DNA of 64,000 nucleotides from Cupriavidus necator A5-1 (GCF_000744095.1 NZ_JQLI01000001.1:2604001-2668000), one strand, 5' to 3'. Shown: positions 1-8,087, counted from the stretch's first letter. A program made the numbers and translations. The notes: generated by a model not told the origin, from the sequence alone.

Positions 1-873
1 GCGCGCCAGGTGGCGGTCGACCTGCCGGCGCATCGCTTCGACCTGCGCCGCCACGGCTTGCGCCGCCGCGCCCGGCAGCGCCGCGGCCTCGTTGGCCAGC
101 ACCGCCAGCGGCGTCTTGACCGCATGCGCCAGGTCCGCCGCCTGTCCGCGCGAGCGCTCCAGCGCCTGCGCATTGCGCGTGAGCAAGGCATTGATCTCGG
201 TTACCAGCGGTTCTACCTCAGAGGGCCAGTCGCCGCCCAGGCGCGCCTCGCGCCGGGCCTGCATCGCGCCCAGCGCGCGGCGCAGCCGTGCCAGCGGGGC
301 GAGGCCGAACTTCACCTGCGCGGCCACGGCGAGCATCAGCCCCAGCCCCAACGCCGTCAGCGACCATACCAGCGTGCGGTTCAAGCTGCGGCGCGCGGCG
401 CGCAGTTCGGTGCGGTCCAGCGCCACGGCAACATCCACCGGCGTGTCGGACGATGCCAGCACCAGCCGCCGCGACACCACCAGCAGCGACTGGTGGCTGG
501 GACCGGGACGCACGTCGGCCTGGGTGCCGGTCACGTGCCGTTCCACCGTCACCGGCATCTCCGTATCCCACAGCGAGCGCGAACGCAGCAGCGCACCGGG
601 CGCGCGCGCCTGCCAGTAGGCGCCGGAATAGGGCAGCTCGTAGCGGGGATCGGCAGGGGTGCGCGTGAGCATTAGCTTGCCGTCGGCGCTCCAGTCCAGC
701 GCCGCGGCCAGGCTCGCCAGCTGGTGGTCGAGCTGGCGCACATAGGTCTGGTTGACGTGGCGCTCGAACAGCGTCGACAGCAGCCAGCCGCTGACGCCCA
801 GCGCCCCGGCGAGCCAGATCGCGGCCCCCGCCAGCAGACGCAGCGCGAGGGAGCGGCGCAGGCGGGCGGGCAT
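1..873 (-). CDS. Two-component sensor histidine kinase (3' end outside window)
   Basis: Inner-membrane sensor kinase; 291 N-terminal residues are visible and the gene runs off the left edge. It has a short cytoplasmic start, a membrane segment at about residues 9-27, a periplasmic loop, a second membrane segment near 155-175, a HAMP-like linker and an H-box DLAHAVKTPL whose histidine is residue 250. That H-box is of the PhoQ/QseC type. The ATP-binding domain lies beyond the window. The ATG follows the TAG of the response regulator with no gap, so the pair is translationally coupled. The input signal cannot be read from the sequence. Confidence 0.9.
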   Translation of the reverse strand, partial: MPARLRRSLALRLLAGAAIWLAGALGVSGWLLSTLFERHVNQTYVRQLDHQLASLAAALDWSADGKLMLTRTPADPRYELPYSGAYWQARAPGALLRSRSLWDTEMPVTVERHVTGTQADVRPGPSHQSLLVVSRRLVLASSDTPVDVAVALDRTELRAARRSLNRTLVWSLTALGLGLMLAVAAQVKFGLAPLARLRRALGAMQARREARLGGDWPSEVEPLVTEINALLTRNAQALERSRGQAADLAHAVKTPLAVLANEAAALPGAAAQAVAAQVEAMRRQVDRHLAR

Positions 874-1548
874 CTAGGGCTGCATGCCGGCAGGCGGGCG
901 CAGCCGGTAGCCCTGTCCGCGCACGGTTTCGATCACGTCCACGCCAAGCTTGCGGCGCAGCCGGCCGACAAAGACCTCGATGGTATTGCTGTCGCGCTCG
1001 AAGTCCTGCGCGTAGATATGTTCCGTCAGCGTGGTCTTGCTGACGATGGCGCCGGGGTGGTGCATCAGGTAGTCCAGCACGCGGAATTCATGCGAGGTCA
1101 GCACCACCGGCACGCCGTCCACGGTGACGCTACCCGCGCGCGGATTCATCCGCACGGGGCCGCATTGCAGCTCCGGTGCGGGCATGCCGTGCGCCCGCCG
1201 GATCAGCGCACGGATGCGCGCCAGCAGCTCTTCCATGCGGAACGGCTTGGCGAGATAGTCGTCGGCGCCGGCGTCGATGCCTTCGACCTTCTCGGTCCAG
1301 CTGTCGCGCGCGGTCAGGATCAGCACCGGCACATTGACCTGCGCGGCGCGCCAGCGGCGCAGCACCGAGAGCCCGTCCAGCCGCGGCAGTCCGAGATCGA
1401 GGATGACGGCGTCATAAGGTTCCTGCTCGCCCAGGTGGCAGGCGTCCACGCCGTCGGCGGCCGTGTCGACCGCATAGCCGGCGTCGGCCAGGCTGGCGCG
1501 GACCTGCGCACAGAGGGTGGGTTCGTCTTCGACCAGCAAGATGCGCAT
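874..1548 (-). CDS. OmpR/PhoP-family response regulator
   Basis: A 224-residue DNA-binding response regulator, full length for the OmpR family. The receiver domain (about 1-115) has the acidic pair D8/E9, phospho-acceptor D51 in ILDLGLP and the conserved lysine K101 in LAKPF. The C-terminal winged helix ends in the typical VRGQGYRL. It lies between a PepSY gene upstream and the cognate kinase downstream, all on the minus strand. A good Shine-Dalgarno (AGGGAGA) precedes the ATG. The 11-bp-spaced repeats upstream of the PepSY gene (1952-1969) look like its own operator, which would make the operon autoregulated. Confidence 0.95.
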   Translation of the reverse strand: MRILLVEDEPTLCAQVRASLADAGYAVDTAADGVDACHLGEQEPYDAVILDLGLPRLDGLSVLRRWRAAQVNVPVLILTARDSWTEKVEGIDAGADDYLAKPFRMEELLARIRALIRRAHGMPAPELQCGPVRMNPRAGSVTVDGVPVVLTSHEFRVLDYLMHHPGAIVSKTTLTEHIYAQDFERDSNTIEVFVGRLRRKLGVDVIETVRGQGYRLRPPAGMQP

Positions 1549-1564
1549 CTGTGTCTCCCTGCGC

Positions 1565-1927
1565 TCACCGCTTCTTGCGCGCCTCTTCCAGCCCGCGGCC
1601 CTTGGCCTTGAGCAGGGCGGCGGTGCGCGCGTCGTATTCGAGCTTGGCCACCGAGCCGCCCGGCAGCAGCAGCTTGACCTCGTACTGCCAGATGCCGTCG
1701 TCGCGGTCCAGCTCGACGCCGATCACGTCGCCCGCGTACTGGCTCGACACGGTCTCCAGGATGCGCGACAGCGGCAGGATTTCGCCCGACTGCACTGCGG
1801 CGCGGGCGCGGTCGGCATCCTTGTCGGCATGCGCAGCCGGCACGCTCGCCAGCACCAGCAGTGCGAGCGCTCCGGCCATCAGCACGCGGGCAGGGCGGCG
1901 CAGCGGCGCCGCAGAGTATCGCTTCAT
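1565..1927 (-). CDS. Secreted PepSY-domain protein
   Basis: A 120-residue exported protein with an N-terminal signal peptide (basic start, hydrophobic stretch about 16-32, likely cleavage after AHA) and one PepSY domain carrying the pattern GDVIGVELDRDDG-WQYEVKLL. Small periplasmic PepSY proteins often sit beside OmpR/PhoQ-type two-component genes and are thought to tune sensor or protease activity. Here it is the first gene of a PepSY-regulator-kinase operon, 16 bases before the regulator. Family assignment is firm; the precise role is inferred from neighbours. Confidence 0.88.
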   Translation of the reverse strand: MKRYSAAPLRRPARVLMAGALALLVLASVPAAHADKDADRARAAVQSGEILPLSRILETVSSQYAGDVIGVELDRDDGIWQYEVKLLLPGGSVAKLEYDARTAALLKAKGRGLEEARKKR

Positions 1928-1951
1928 GGTCCGAAGTTTGCATCAAAAAGC

Positions 1952-1969
1952 CTGAACGCGGGCTGAACG
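1952..1969 (-). promoter_or_regulatory. OmpR-family operator upstream of the PepSY operon
   Basis: Two perfect copies of CTGAACG (CGTTCAG on the minus strand), at 1952-1958 and 1963-1969, lie exactly 11 bp apart. This is the tandem spacing bound by OmpR/PhoB-family dimers. A third copy in the opposite orientation is at 1984-1990. The site is 25 bases upstream of the PepSY start, between it and the divergent small membrane gene, so the local regulator may control both. Confidence 0.6.
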
Positions 1970-2035
1970 GAAGCCTCAGGCAGCGTTCAGCTGCCGGTGC
2001 CCACAATGCCGCCATCCCAGCCAAGGAGCCCGGCC

Positions 2036-2275
2036 ATGCCGCACCCGCAGACCCCTGCCCGCCATTTTTCATCTCCGCCGACACGACGGCTGCGCACGTT
2101 CGCGTTGGCCGTCGGCGCGCCGTTTGCGCTGCTGTCCGTAGCCAGCATCTTCGGCATGCAGGTCGAATTGCCGGCGCTGTGGCACGCATGGCGGCATGCC
2201 GATGCGAGCCTGCCGATGATCGCGTTCGGCGCCCTGGTTGCGGGTCCGCTGCTCGCGTTTTGCGTGGGCGAGTGA
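2036..2275 (+). CDS. Small two-TM membrane protein
   Basis: A 79-residue protein with a basic N-terminus and two hydrophobic segments (about residues 20-43 and 58-78), predicted to be an inner-membrane hairpin. I do not recognise a family. The ATG at 2036 is chosen because AAGGAG lies 7 bases upstream. It is divergent from the PepSY/two-component operon and shares its control region, including the GTTCAG repeats, so it may be a target or accessory of that system. No catalytic motif is visible. Confidence 0.65.
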   Translation: MPHPQTPARHFSSPPTRRLRTFALAVGAPFALLSVASIFGMQVELPALWHAWRHADASLPMIAFGALVAGPLLAFCVGE

Positions 2276-2448
2276 AGGAAAATCGCTGCGCTACGGCATC
2301 GCATCGCACTGCGCGCGGGGCGTTTGCGCGTCCGCCGCAAACGCCAAAACGGGGGGACGTAGGCCTTCTTCGCGTTTCCACTGAGGCAAAGCCGCGACAA
2401 AACACGGGGTTTTCACGGGGTTTTGCGTTTCGCATGCACGAAAACCCC

Positions 2449-2475
2449 TTGACTTACGGCTGTTTCCGCTATGAT
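2449..2475 (+). promoter_or_regulatory. Sigma-70-like promoter for the HU-H1 gene
   Basis: TTGACT at 2449-2454 and TATGAT at 2470-2475 form a strong -35/-10 pair, though the spacer is only 15 bp. Transcription would start near 2482 and leave a leader of about 84 bases before the ATG at 2566. The region 2276-2448 shows nothing else. Confidence 0.55.
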
Positions 2476-2565
2476 TCAGTGGGCGCCGACAGGGCGATTC
2501 AGCAGCGCTGCCAAGCCATGCAAAACGATCTGCCGGCATCCATTGTTCAACTCACGTATATCGAT

Positions 2566-3024
2566 ATGGCGACCAAAGCGAAACCGACCGCGAAGACTGC
2601 AACCAAGCCCGCTGCCAAGAAGGCCGCGGCAACCAAGGCACCCGTGAAGGCTGCCGCCAAGAAGGCCGCGCCGGCCAAGAAGGCTGCTCCCGCTGCTGCG
2701 CCCGTTGCGCGCCCGCTGAAGGACACCTTCAACAAGTCGAGCCTGGTCGCTCACCTGGTAGCCCAGACCCAGCTGGAAGCCAAGGCCGTGAAGACGGTGC
2801 TGGCTCACCTGGAAAACACCATCATCAGCGCGCTGAACAAGAAGGGCGCCGGCGAATTCACGCTGCCCGGCCTGCTGAAGGTCACGGCCCAGCAAGTGCC
2901 GGCAAAGAAGAAGCGCTTCGGCAAGGACCCGTTCACGGGCGAAGAGCGTTGGTTCCCGGCCAAGCCGGCCAGCGTCAAGGTCAAGGTCCGTCCGCTGAAG
3001 AAGCTGAAGGACGCCGCAGCCTGA
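2566..3024 (+). CDS. HU-family nucleoid protein with histone H1-like N-terminal tail
   Basis: A 152-residue DNA-binding protein built from two parts. Residues 1-48 are almost only Lys, Ala, Pro and Thr (repeated PAAKKAA-type units), like the tail of eukaryotic H1 and bacterial AlgP/BpH1-like proteins. Residues about 52-145 form an HU/IHF-type domain (NKSSLVAHLV, GEFTLPGLLKV, RFGKDPFTGE). HU itself is about 90 residues, so the tail is the extra part. Such fusions are known in Burkholderiales and are expected to compact or bridge DNA. Start chosen at MATKAK, where the basic tail begins; a promoter lies at 2449-2475 and a terminator follows at 3053-3077. Confidence 0.9.
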   Translation: MATKAKPTAKTATKPAAKKAAATKAPVKAAAKKAAPAKKAAPAAAPVARPLKDTFNKSSLVAHLVAQTQLEAKAVKTVLAHLENTIISALNKKGAGEFTLPGLLKVTAQQVPAKKKRFGKDPFTGEERWFPAKPASVKVKVRPLKKLKDAAA

Positions 3025-3052
3025 TCTGCGCCACTTTGTCCTGACGAAAAAG

Positions 3053-3077
3053 GAGCCGCTTGCCGGCTCTTTTTTTT
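3053..3077 (+). terminator. Rho-independent terminator after the HU-H1 gene
   Basis: GAGCCG (3053-3058) pairs with CGGCTC (3064-3069) around a 5-base loop and is followed by eight T residues (3070-3077). An A-rich stretch before the stem would allow some activity from the other strand as well. Confidence 0.9.
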
Positions 3078-3148
3078 CGTGCTGGCACAGCCGAATGCGC
3101 CTGACCAAAGTAAATCGCCGGCGAAAGACCGGCACCGGAGGAGACAAC

Positions 3149-4129
3149 ATGCCCAGTTTGCAATGCCGCCTGTGGCGGCTGGCCTTGCGCCTGGTGCGCC
3201 GCAAGCAGCGGTTTGCCAGCGCGCAGGCGCTCCATGATGAAATCCACCGGCGCCGCGAGGCCGGCCGGGCTTTTCCTTCAAAGCGCCTGTGCGCCCGGCA
3301 TGCGGTCAGCCTGGAGCGGGTGGCGGGGATGGAGGTCTATACCGTGCAGCCCAGGACCGCGACGGCCTCGGGGAAAGCGCGCCACATCCTGTACCTGCAT
3401 GGCGGCGGCTACGTGTTCGACATCGTCAGCCAGCACTGGGATTTCATTGGCAAGCTGGTCGACGCGCTCGGCTGCGCGGTGACGGTGCCCATCTATCCAT
3501 TGGCGCCGGAGCACACCCATCGCGACGTGTTCGGCGCGATGCTGCCGCTGTGGCAGGCCATGCAGCAGCGCTATCCGGATGCCGACCTGACGGTGATGGG
3601 GGACTCCGCCGGCGGCGGCATGGCACTGGCGCTGGCGCAGGTGCTGCGTGACTGCGCCCAGCCGCTGCCGCGCCGCCTGGTCCTGCTGTCGCCGTTCCTG
3701 GACGCCACCGGAGAGAACCCGGGTATCGATGCATTGGAACCGCTCGACCCGATGCTGTCGCGTCCCGGGGGCATCGAATGTGGGCGGGTCTATGCCGGCG
3801 CCGACCCAGTGACGTTGCCGCAGGTCAGCCCGATGCGCGGCGTGCTGCGCGGGCTGCCGCCGACCACCCTGTTCATCGGCACGCACGACATCCTGCTGCC
3901 GGATTGCAGGCGCTTTCGCGAACTGGCGCAGGGGCAGGGCCTGCCGCTGCAGTATTTCGAATATGAGGGGATGTTCCACGTCTGGATGCTGCTGCCGATG
4001 CCGGAGGCAGACGCGGCATTTGCACAGATCGTGCAGGCGGTGCGGCGAGATGACTCGCCCGGCACGGCCGGTGCCGCCCAAGGGGTGCATACCGCCGATG
4101 CGGCAAAGGAAGTGATGGATGCGGGATGA
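3149..4129 (+). CDS. Alpha/beta hydrolase, HSL-type esterase
   Basis: A 326-residue carboxylesterase/lipase of the hormone-sensitive-lipase class (Abhydrolase_3). The oxyanion-hole motif HGGGYV begins at H84, the nucleophile elbow GDSAGGG has S153, and the rest of the triad is D247 (GTHDILLPD) and H277 (GMFHVW). The substrate is probably a short-chain ester, but this cannot be fixed from sequence. There is no signal peptide, so it is likely cytoplasmic. The ATG at 3149 is preceded by GGAGGAG. It is monocistronic, following the terminator of the HU-H1 gene. Confidence 0.9.
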   Translation: MPSLQCRLWRLALRLVRRKQRFASAQALHDEIHRRREAGRAFPSKRLCARHAVSLERVAGMEVYTVQPRTATASGKARHILYLHGGGYVFDIVSQHWDFIGKLVDALGCAVTVPIYPLAPEHTHRDVFGAMLPLWQAMQQRYPDADLTVMGDSAGGGMALALAQVLRDCAQPLPRRLVLLSPFLDATGENPGIDALEPLDPMLSRPGGIECGRVYAGADPVTLPQVSPMRGVLRGLPPTTLFIGTHDILLPDCRRFRELAQGQGLPLQYFEYEGMFHVWMLLPMPEADAAFAQIVQAVRRDDSPGTAGAAQGVHTADAAKEVMDAG

Positions 4130-4154
4130 CGGGGGCTTTGCCATCTGGCGCGGA

Positions 4155-4197
4155 TTTAACCCACGTCAAACTGGGGCCCCGGACGCCCCCATAGAAT
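4155..4197 (+). promoter_or_regulatory. Candidate FNR/ANR-dependent class II promoter
   Basis: An imperfect palindrome, TTTAAC-CCAC-GTCAAA (4155-4170), resembles the FNR/ANR consensus TTGAT-N4-ATCAA. The right half matches well; the left half has A for the important G. A -10 element TAGAAT lies at 4192-4197. A start near 4204 would put the palindrome centre at about -41.5, the exact position for a class II FNR activator. No protein gene starts downstream on this strand; a terminator follows at 4265-4294. Confidence 0.5.
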
Positions 4198-4203
4198 CGG
4201 TCA

Positions 4204-4294
4204 GGTCATGGGTGCGGGGGCGCTCCCCATGACGCAGCTCCCGGCGTCTTCCCCGGAAGCTTCCGCCCGCGGCCACAATGGTCGCGGGCTTTTT
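4204..4294 (+). ncRNA. Candidate small regulatory RNA of about 90 nt
   Basis: Between the esterase and the convergent tautomerase gene lies a short unit with its own promoter signals and terminator but no credible ORF. The predicted RNA opens with a hairpin (GTCATGGG 4205-4212 with CCCATGAC 4226-4233), has a C/U-rich middle containing UCUUCCCC that could pair with ribosome-binding sites, and ends in a strong terminator hairpin with a U tail. Size, layout and the FNR-like promoter resemble anaerobically induced sRNAs such as FnrS in enterics and ANR-dependent PhrS in Pseudomonas; no sequence kinship is claimed. Confidence 0.45.
4265..4294 (+). terminator. Rho-independent terminator
   Basis: GCCCGCG (4265-4271) pairs with CGCGGGC (4283-4289), extended inward by GCC/GGT, and is followed by five T residues. 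It ends the candidate small RNA and can also stop read-through from the esterase gene. Confidence 0.8.
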
Positions 4295-4333
4295 ATTTGG
4301 CAACCATTTATTTGGCAGCCATTTGCCTGCAGC

Positions 4334-4702
4334 TCAGGCCACCACCTGCTTGGCGAAGGTCGCGCGTTCCATCTCGCAGACCTCCACCGAGACCTGCACG
4401 TTCTGCCTGCCGTCGGCGCCGGTGCGCACCGCTTCGGCAATCACGTCGCACACCGACTGCGCCAGCGCCTGGCGCACGGCGGTGTCGCGGCCGTCAAGGA
4501 TCGACAAGCGCGCATGGACGAATGCGCGCTCCACGGCATCCACGCCCTGCCGGTAGGTCTGCAGGGTGATGAAGCGCGACTTGATGTCCGCCTCCTGGAA
4601 CTGCCCCGACGCCAGCAGCGCCGCATTGGCTTCATCGAGCAGCTCGTCCGGCGAGCAGTTCAGGCGGGTGTTTTCGGTGAGTTCGATGACGAGGTGCGGC
4701 AT
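4334..4702 (-). CDS. 5-carboxymethyl-2-hydroxymuconate isomerase-like tautomerase
   Basis: A 122-residue protein of the CHMI branch of the tautomerase superfamily, the isomerase step of homoprotocatechuate degradation. The mature protein must begin with the catalytic Pro-1, so the start is set at MPHLVIELTEN, although the frame is open further upstream. Length fits E. coli HpaF (126 residues). No other homoprotocatechuate genes are nearby, so it is an isolated copy and may act on a related substrate. Confidence 0.85.
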   Translation of the reverse strand: MPHLVIELTENTRLNCSPDELLDEANAALLASGQFQEADIKSRFITLQTYRQGVDAVERAFVHARLSILDGRDTAVRQALAQSVCDVIAEAVRTGADGRQNVQVSVEVCEMERATFAKQVVA

Positions 4703-4793
4703 GGTGGCGTTCTGGGCAATAGTCGACTGTGGGCGGCGCAAGTGCCGGCGCAAGCCAGCATGATACGGGAACGTTGCGCTGGAGTAAGCTCAC

Positions 4794-5360
4794 ATGGTCG
4801 TCACACGATCCCGCATGCGTCGGCCAGACACCATGGAAATGTTCAGCCTTGATCTCGTGCTGCGCCTGCTTGCCGGGCTCATGACCGGTGCCCTGATCGG
4901 GCTGGACCGCAACCTGCGCGGCAAGGCGGCCGGCATGCGCACGCTCGGTCTGGTGTCGCTCGGCGCGGCCACCGCCGTGTGCCTGGTGACGCTGGGCGGG
5001 CATCCGCCGGATGCGCTGTCGCGCGTGCTGCAGGGTGTGCTGACCGGTATCGGCTTCCTGGGGGTGGGCGTGATCGCCAAGCATGGCGCGCACGCGCGTC
5101 CGCAGGGGCTCACCACCGCCGCCGCGATCTGGCTGGCTGCGGTGCTGGGGGCGGCGGCCGGGGCAGGGAATTACGTGGTCACGGGAACCGCGCTGCTGCT
5201 GGGCATGGCGCTGCTGTGGGTCGGCGGACGTTTCGAAGTGGCGCTGCACCGGGCGCTGGAGGGGCACAACGGCAAAGATCCGCACCACAAGCATGAGGAC
5301 CGTGCGGAGCGGGACGAGGCCGATCCCGGCAAGCCCCGCGACCGCAGCGGCGAGGAATAG
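4794..5360 (+). CDS. MgtC/SapB-family membrane protein
   Basis: A 188-residue inner-membrane protein with the MgtC signature: GALIGLDRNLRGKAAGMRTLGLVSLGAA followed by GIGFLGVGVIAK and GLTTAAAIWLAA in the next helices. About four to five membrane segments lie between residues 20 and 145, and the C-terminal 40 residues are charged and hydrophilic. MgtC proteins support growth at low magnesium and modulate F-ATPase or phosphate uptake in some pathogens. The start at 4794 has GGAG 9 bases upstream; MEMFSL at 4833 is an alternative. The tail is shorter than the ACT-like domain of classical MgtC. Confidence 0.85.
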   Translation: MVVTRSRMRRPDTMEMFSLDLVLRLLAGLMTGALIGLDRNLRGKAAGMRTLGLVSLGAATAVCLVTLGGHPPDALSRVLQGVLTGIGFLGVGVIAKHGAHARPQGLTTAAAIWLAAVLGAAAGAGNYVVTGTALLLGMALLWVGGRFEVALHRALEGHNGKDPHHKHEDRAERDEADPGKPRDRSGEE

Positions 5361-5458
5361 CGACGCAACGCTGCCGTTCAGGCTTATCGGGAACCCAGTG
5401 CGGCCTCGATGCGCTGCACGCGCTGGCGCTGCTCGGGCCCCTGGACGGGAGCAAAGGC

Positions 5459-5487
5459 GAACGGGGCGCCATACTGGCGCCCCGTTC
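5459..5487. terminator. Strong hairpin between convergent genes
   Basis: GAACGGGGCGCC (5459-5470) and GGCGCCCCGTTC (5476-5487) form a perfect 12-bp stem with a 5-base loop. It lies between the MgtC-like gene (plus) and the HAD-like gene (minus). There is no T-run on either side, so it is a stable 3'-end or bidirectional block rather than a textbook intrinsic terminator. Confidence 0.5.
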
Positions 5488-5515
5488 GGACTGCGGTATT
5501 AACCTGCAAACGCGC

Positions 5516-6118
5516 TCAGGCGTGCACCAGCCTTTGTTCCAGCTCGGTGCCGGCGCGCGCCGCGCTGTTGAAGCGCTCGGGGTTTTCGCGAGCCAGTTGC
5601 TGCAATTGCGCGAGCTTCGCCTTCAGGTCCGGGTCCAGCCGCGGTGCGGGCGCAACGGTGGAAGGGCAGGCAACGCCCAGGATATCCAGGGCCTGCTGGA
5701 AGTTGTCGACGGTCAGGCCGACGGCCGGATCCACGCTCACCAGGTGTGCGCGCTGCGGCTCAGGGATCGATTCGGGCGCCGCGCACGACATGATCACGTA
5801 GTGGATCGGGGCGTTGCCCTGGGCAAAATATGCGGCGATTTCAGCGCCGTGGCCACCTGCGGCCGGCGGCGTCATGCCTTCGACCTGCAGATCCAGCTGC
5901 TGCAGGATCGCAGCCGGCGTGCCGCGGCGCCAGGCGTCGGACACCACCACGCGCGCACCGGCCACGCCGAACAGCCGGCGGACAAAGCCCAGTGCCACGG
6001 GATCGAAAAACCTGACGTCGCGCACTGTGCCCGAATCCGGGATGCCGCCGAGGCGGGCGCGGGAGCGGTCGGAGTACAGGACGCCGGGGATGTCCAGCAT
6101 GATGATTCGTTCAGCCAT
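5516..6118 (-). CDS. HAD-like protein with altered motif I
   Basis: A 200-residue cytoplasmic protein that resembles the small HAD-domain proteins whose first motif is usually hhhDhDGVL. Here it reads IIMLDIPGVL (residues 5-14): the nucleophile Asp is kept but the second Asp, the general acid, is Pro. Motif II appears as VVVSDAWR and the rest of the fold is recognisable to about residue 155; the C-terminal 45 residues are helical. Phosphatase activity is doubtful. AGGAA precedes the ATG. It follows the chemotaxis receptor on the same strand after 192 bases that contain a GCCGG hairpin (6242-6258). Confidence 0.7.
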   Translation of the reverse strand: MAERIIMLDIPGVLYSDRSRARLGGIPDSGTVRDVRFFDPVALGFVRRLFGVAGARVVVSDAWRRGTPAAILQQLDLQVEGMTPPAAGGHGAEIAAYFAQGNAPIHYVIMSCAAPESIPEPQRAHLVSVDPAVGLTVDNFQQALDILGVACPSTVAPAPRLDPDLKAKLAQLQQLARENPERFNSAARAGTELEQRLVHA

Positions 6119-6310
6119 GATTTCCTGTGCGGGTGCCAGATCAGTTGGTGTGAAGCAAGATTACCCGCCAGGACCCGGCTGACACGTAACCGGCGCCCGT
6201 GGAGTTGAAACATATCTGTAACTTTGTCGAGCAAGACGTAAATGCCGGTTACCCCGGCATGACAGATGTTTCATGCAGACACATCTGCCCGACACATTCC
6301 CGACAAAAGA

Positions 6311-7927
6311 CTAGAAGCGGAAGCGCGCCACATCGTCGGCAAGTGCCGCCGCCTGGTGATCCAGCCGCGCTGCCTGGTCCGCCAGTTCGCCGACCAGCGC
6401 CGCATTCTGCTGCGCCGTCTGCCGCAGTTGCGACACCGACTGGCCTGCCGCCTGCACGCTGCCGGCCTGCTCGTCGGCGAGGGTGCGCAGCGCTTCGGCA
6501 AGTGCGTGGCTGTGCTCGACGGTGGCGGCAATGCGGTCCATCGCCGCCACCACGTTGCCGCTCAGGCGCGCGCCTTGCTCGATCTCGTCGGTGGCGGTGC
6601 CGATGATGCCGCCGATCTCGCGCGCGGCGTCGGCACTGCGCTGCGCCAGCGCGCGCACTTCCTGCGCGACCACCGCAAAGCCCCGGCCCGCGGGGCCGGC
6701 ACGGGCCGCTTCCACGGCGGCATTGAGCGCGAGGATATTGGTCTGGAAGGCGATGCCCTGGATCACGCCGACGACCTCGGCGATGTGGCGCGAGTGGCCA
6801 TGCAGCGCGTCCATGGCGCCGCGCATCTGCCGCACCACATCGGCGCCGGCGTCGGTGGCCGCGCGTGCCTGGCTGGCCATCTGGCTCGATTCGGTGGCCT
6901 GCGCATGGGCGTCTGCCACGCGCGCGGCCAGGGTCTGCATGCTGTCCGTGGTGGCGTCCAGCGCGCGGGCCTGCTGGTTAGTGCGTGCCGAGAGCGCCTG
7001 GTTGTCTTCGGCAATCTGCTGGCTGGCGGCGGTGATCTCGTGCGTGGAGGCCTGGATGCGCGCCAGCACGCCGGCGAGCTGGTCACGCATGCCGGCCACG
7101 TGGTGCAGCATGCTGCTGCGGTCCGAAGCGCGCAGCGCGATGGTGGCAGTCAGGTCGCCGGCGGCGATACGGCGCGCGATCTCGGCCGCGTCGCGCGGCT
7201 CGCCGCCGAGTTCGGCGCGCAGGCTGCGCGCCGCCACCCACGCCAGCGCCGCGGCGGCCAGCAGGCTGGCGCCGAGCAGCGCCACCATCCACGACTGCGC
7301 GCGCAGCTGGCTGGCTGCCACGCTGGCCACGGTGGCGGCGGCCTTTTTCTCCTGCAGCCGGCGCACGTCTTCCACCTGGCGGCTGAGCGACTGCAATTGC
7401 TCGGTGACAAAGTGCCCGTCGACCGAGACCGCGCTGTCGAACTGCAGCGGATCGAGCGGCTGCTTGCGCAGCAGCGTGACGTAGCCCTGCATCAGTTCGG
7501 CGGTACGCTGCCGTTCGCGTGCCAGCACCTGTGGCGGCGCTGCGCCCGCCTGGCGCACGCCGGCGAGCGCGGCATCGAGCTGCGCCAGCGCGCCGGCGAT
7601 GTCGGCGGCGGCGGCATCGCGCTCGGTGCTGCTGGTGGCCATGGTCAGCGCCAGCTGCGCGCGGCCCAGGCCGGCCAGGGCCGACTGCGCGCGCTCGGCC
7701 GAGATGGCGCCGTGCATGTCCTGCTGGTACAGGGTATCGGTGCGTGCCTTGATCGACACCAGGTTGGCAATGCCGGTCAACCCGACGGCGGCGCCGAACA
7801 GGTAGACCAGGGCAAAAGCGGCGCACAGGCGCACCACCAGCGGCAGGCGGCCCAGCCGCGCTGCCAGCCGCACGGGCGCGGCGGCCAGGCCCCGGCCGGG
7901 CGGGCTTGTCTTGATGACTTGCAACAC
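6311..7927 (-). CDS. Methyl-accepting chemotaxis protein
   Basis: A 538-residue transducer of the Tar/Tsr-like class. Two membrane segments (about 30-52 and 195-217) flank a four-helix-bundle periplasmic sensor with [12 protein letters not shown]-type helices. A HAMP domain follows, and the signalling tip has [20 protein letters not shown] with [12 protein letters not shown]-terminal CheR-tethering pentapeptide is absent. The start is uncertain because the frame is open far upstream; GTG at 7927 is chosen for the GGAG 8 bases before it. The ligand is unknown. No che genes are in the window. Confidence 0.9.
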   Translation of the reverse strand: MLQVIKTSPPGRGLAAAPVRLAARLGRLPLVVRLCAAFALVYLFGAAVGLTGIANLVSIKARTDTLYQQDMHGAISAERAQSALAGLGRAQLALTMATSSTERDAAAADIAGALAQLDAALAGVRQAGAAPPQVLARERQRTAELMQGYVTLLRKQPLDPLQFDSAVSVDGHFVTEQLQSLSRQVEDVRRLQEKKAAATVASVAASQLRAQSWMVALLGASLLAAAALAWVAARSLRAELGGEPRDAAEIARRIAAGDLTATIALRASDRSSMLHHVAGMRDQLAGVLARIQASTHEITAASQQIAEDNQALSARTNQQARALDATTDSMQTLAARVADAHAQATESSQMASQARAATDAGADVVRQMRGAMDALHGHSRHIAEVVGVIQGIAFQTNILALNAAVEAARAGPAGRGFAVVAQEVRALAQRSADAAREIGGIIGTATDEIEQGARLSGNVVAAMDRIAATVEHSHALAEALRTLADEQAGSVQAAGQSVSQLRQTAQQNAALVGELADQAARLDHQAAALADDVARFRF

Positions 7928-8087
7928 GGAGATGACTCCAGACGGGCGCGCGAATTCCAGAGGAGGCGCGGCCCGGGGGTTGACCCGAAATGCCGTACGC
8001 CCCGTCCTCTGCGCGGGACGGTGGCGGAGCGGCGCACGGATGGTCACGCAGCAATGTGACGCCAGCGTGACATGTTTTAAAGATGGA

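Noticed and set aside
4208-4852. Plus-strand open frame across the candidate sRNA and the tautomerase gene
   Set aside because: It is antisense to a conserved gene, has low-complexity translation and no ribosome-binding site; the promoter/terminator layout fits an RNA instead.
6242-6258. GCCGG hairpin between the chemotaxis receptor and the HAD-like gene as a terminator
   Set aside because: Stem is only about 7 bp and is followed by at most three T residues; kept only as a remark.
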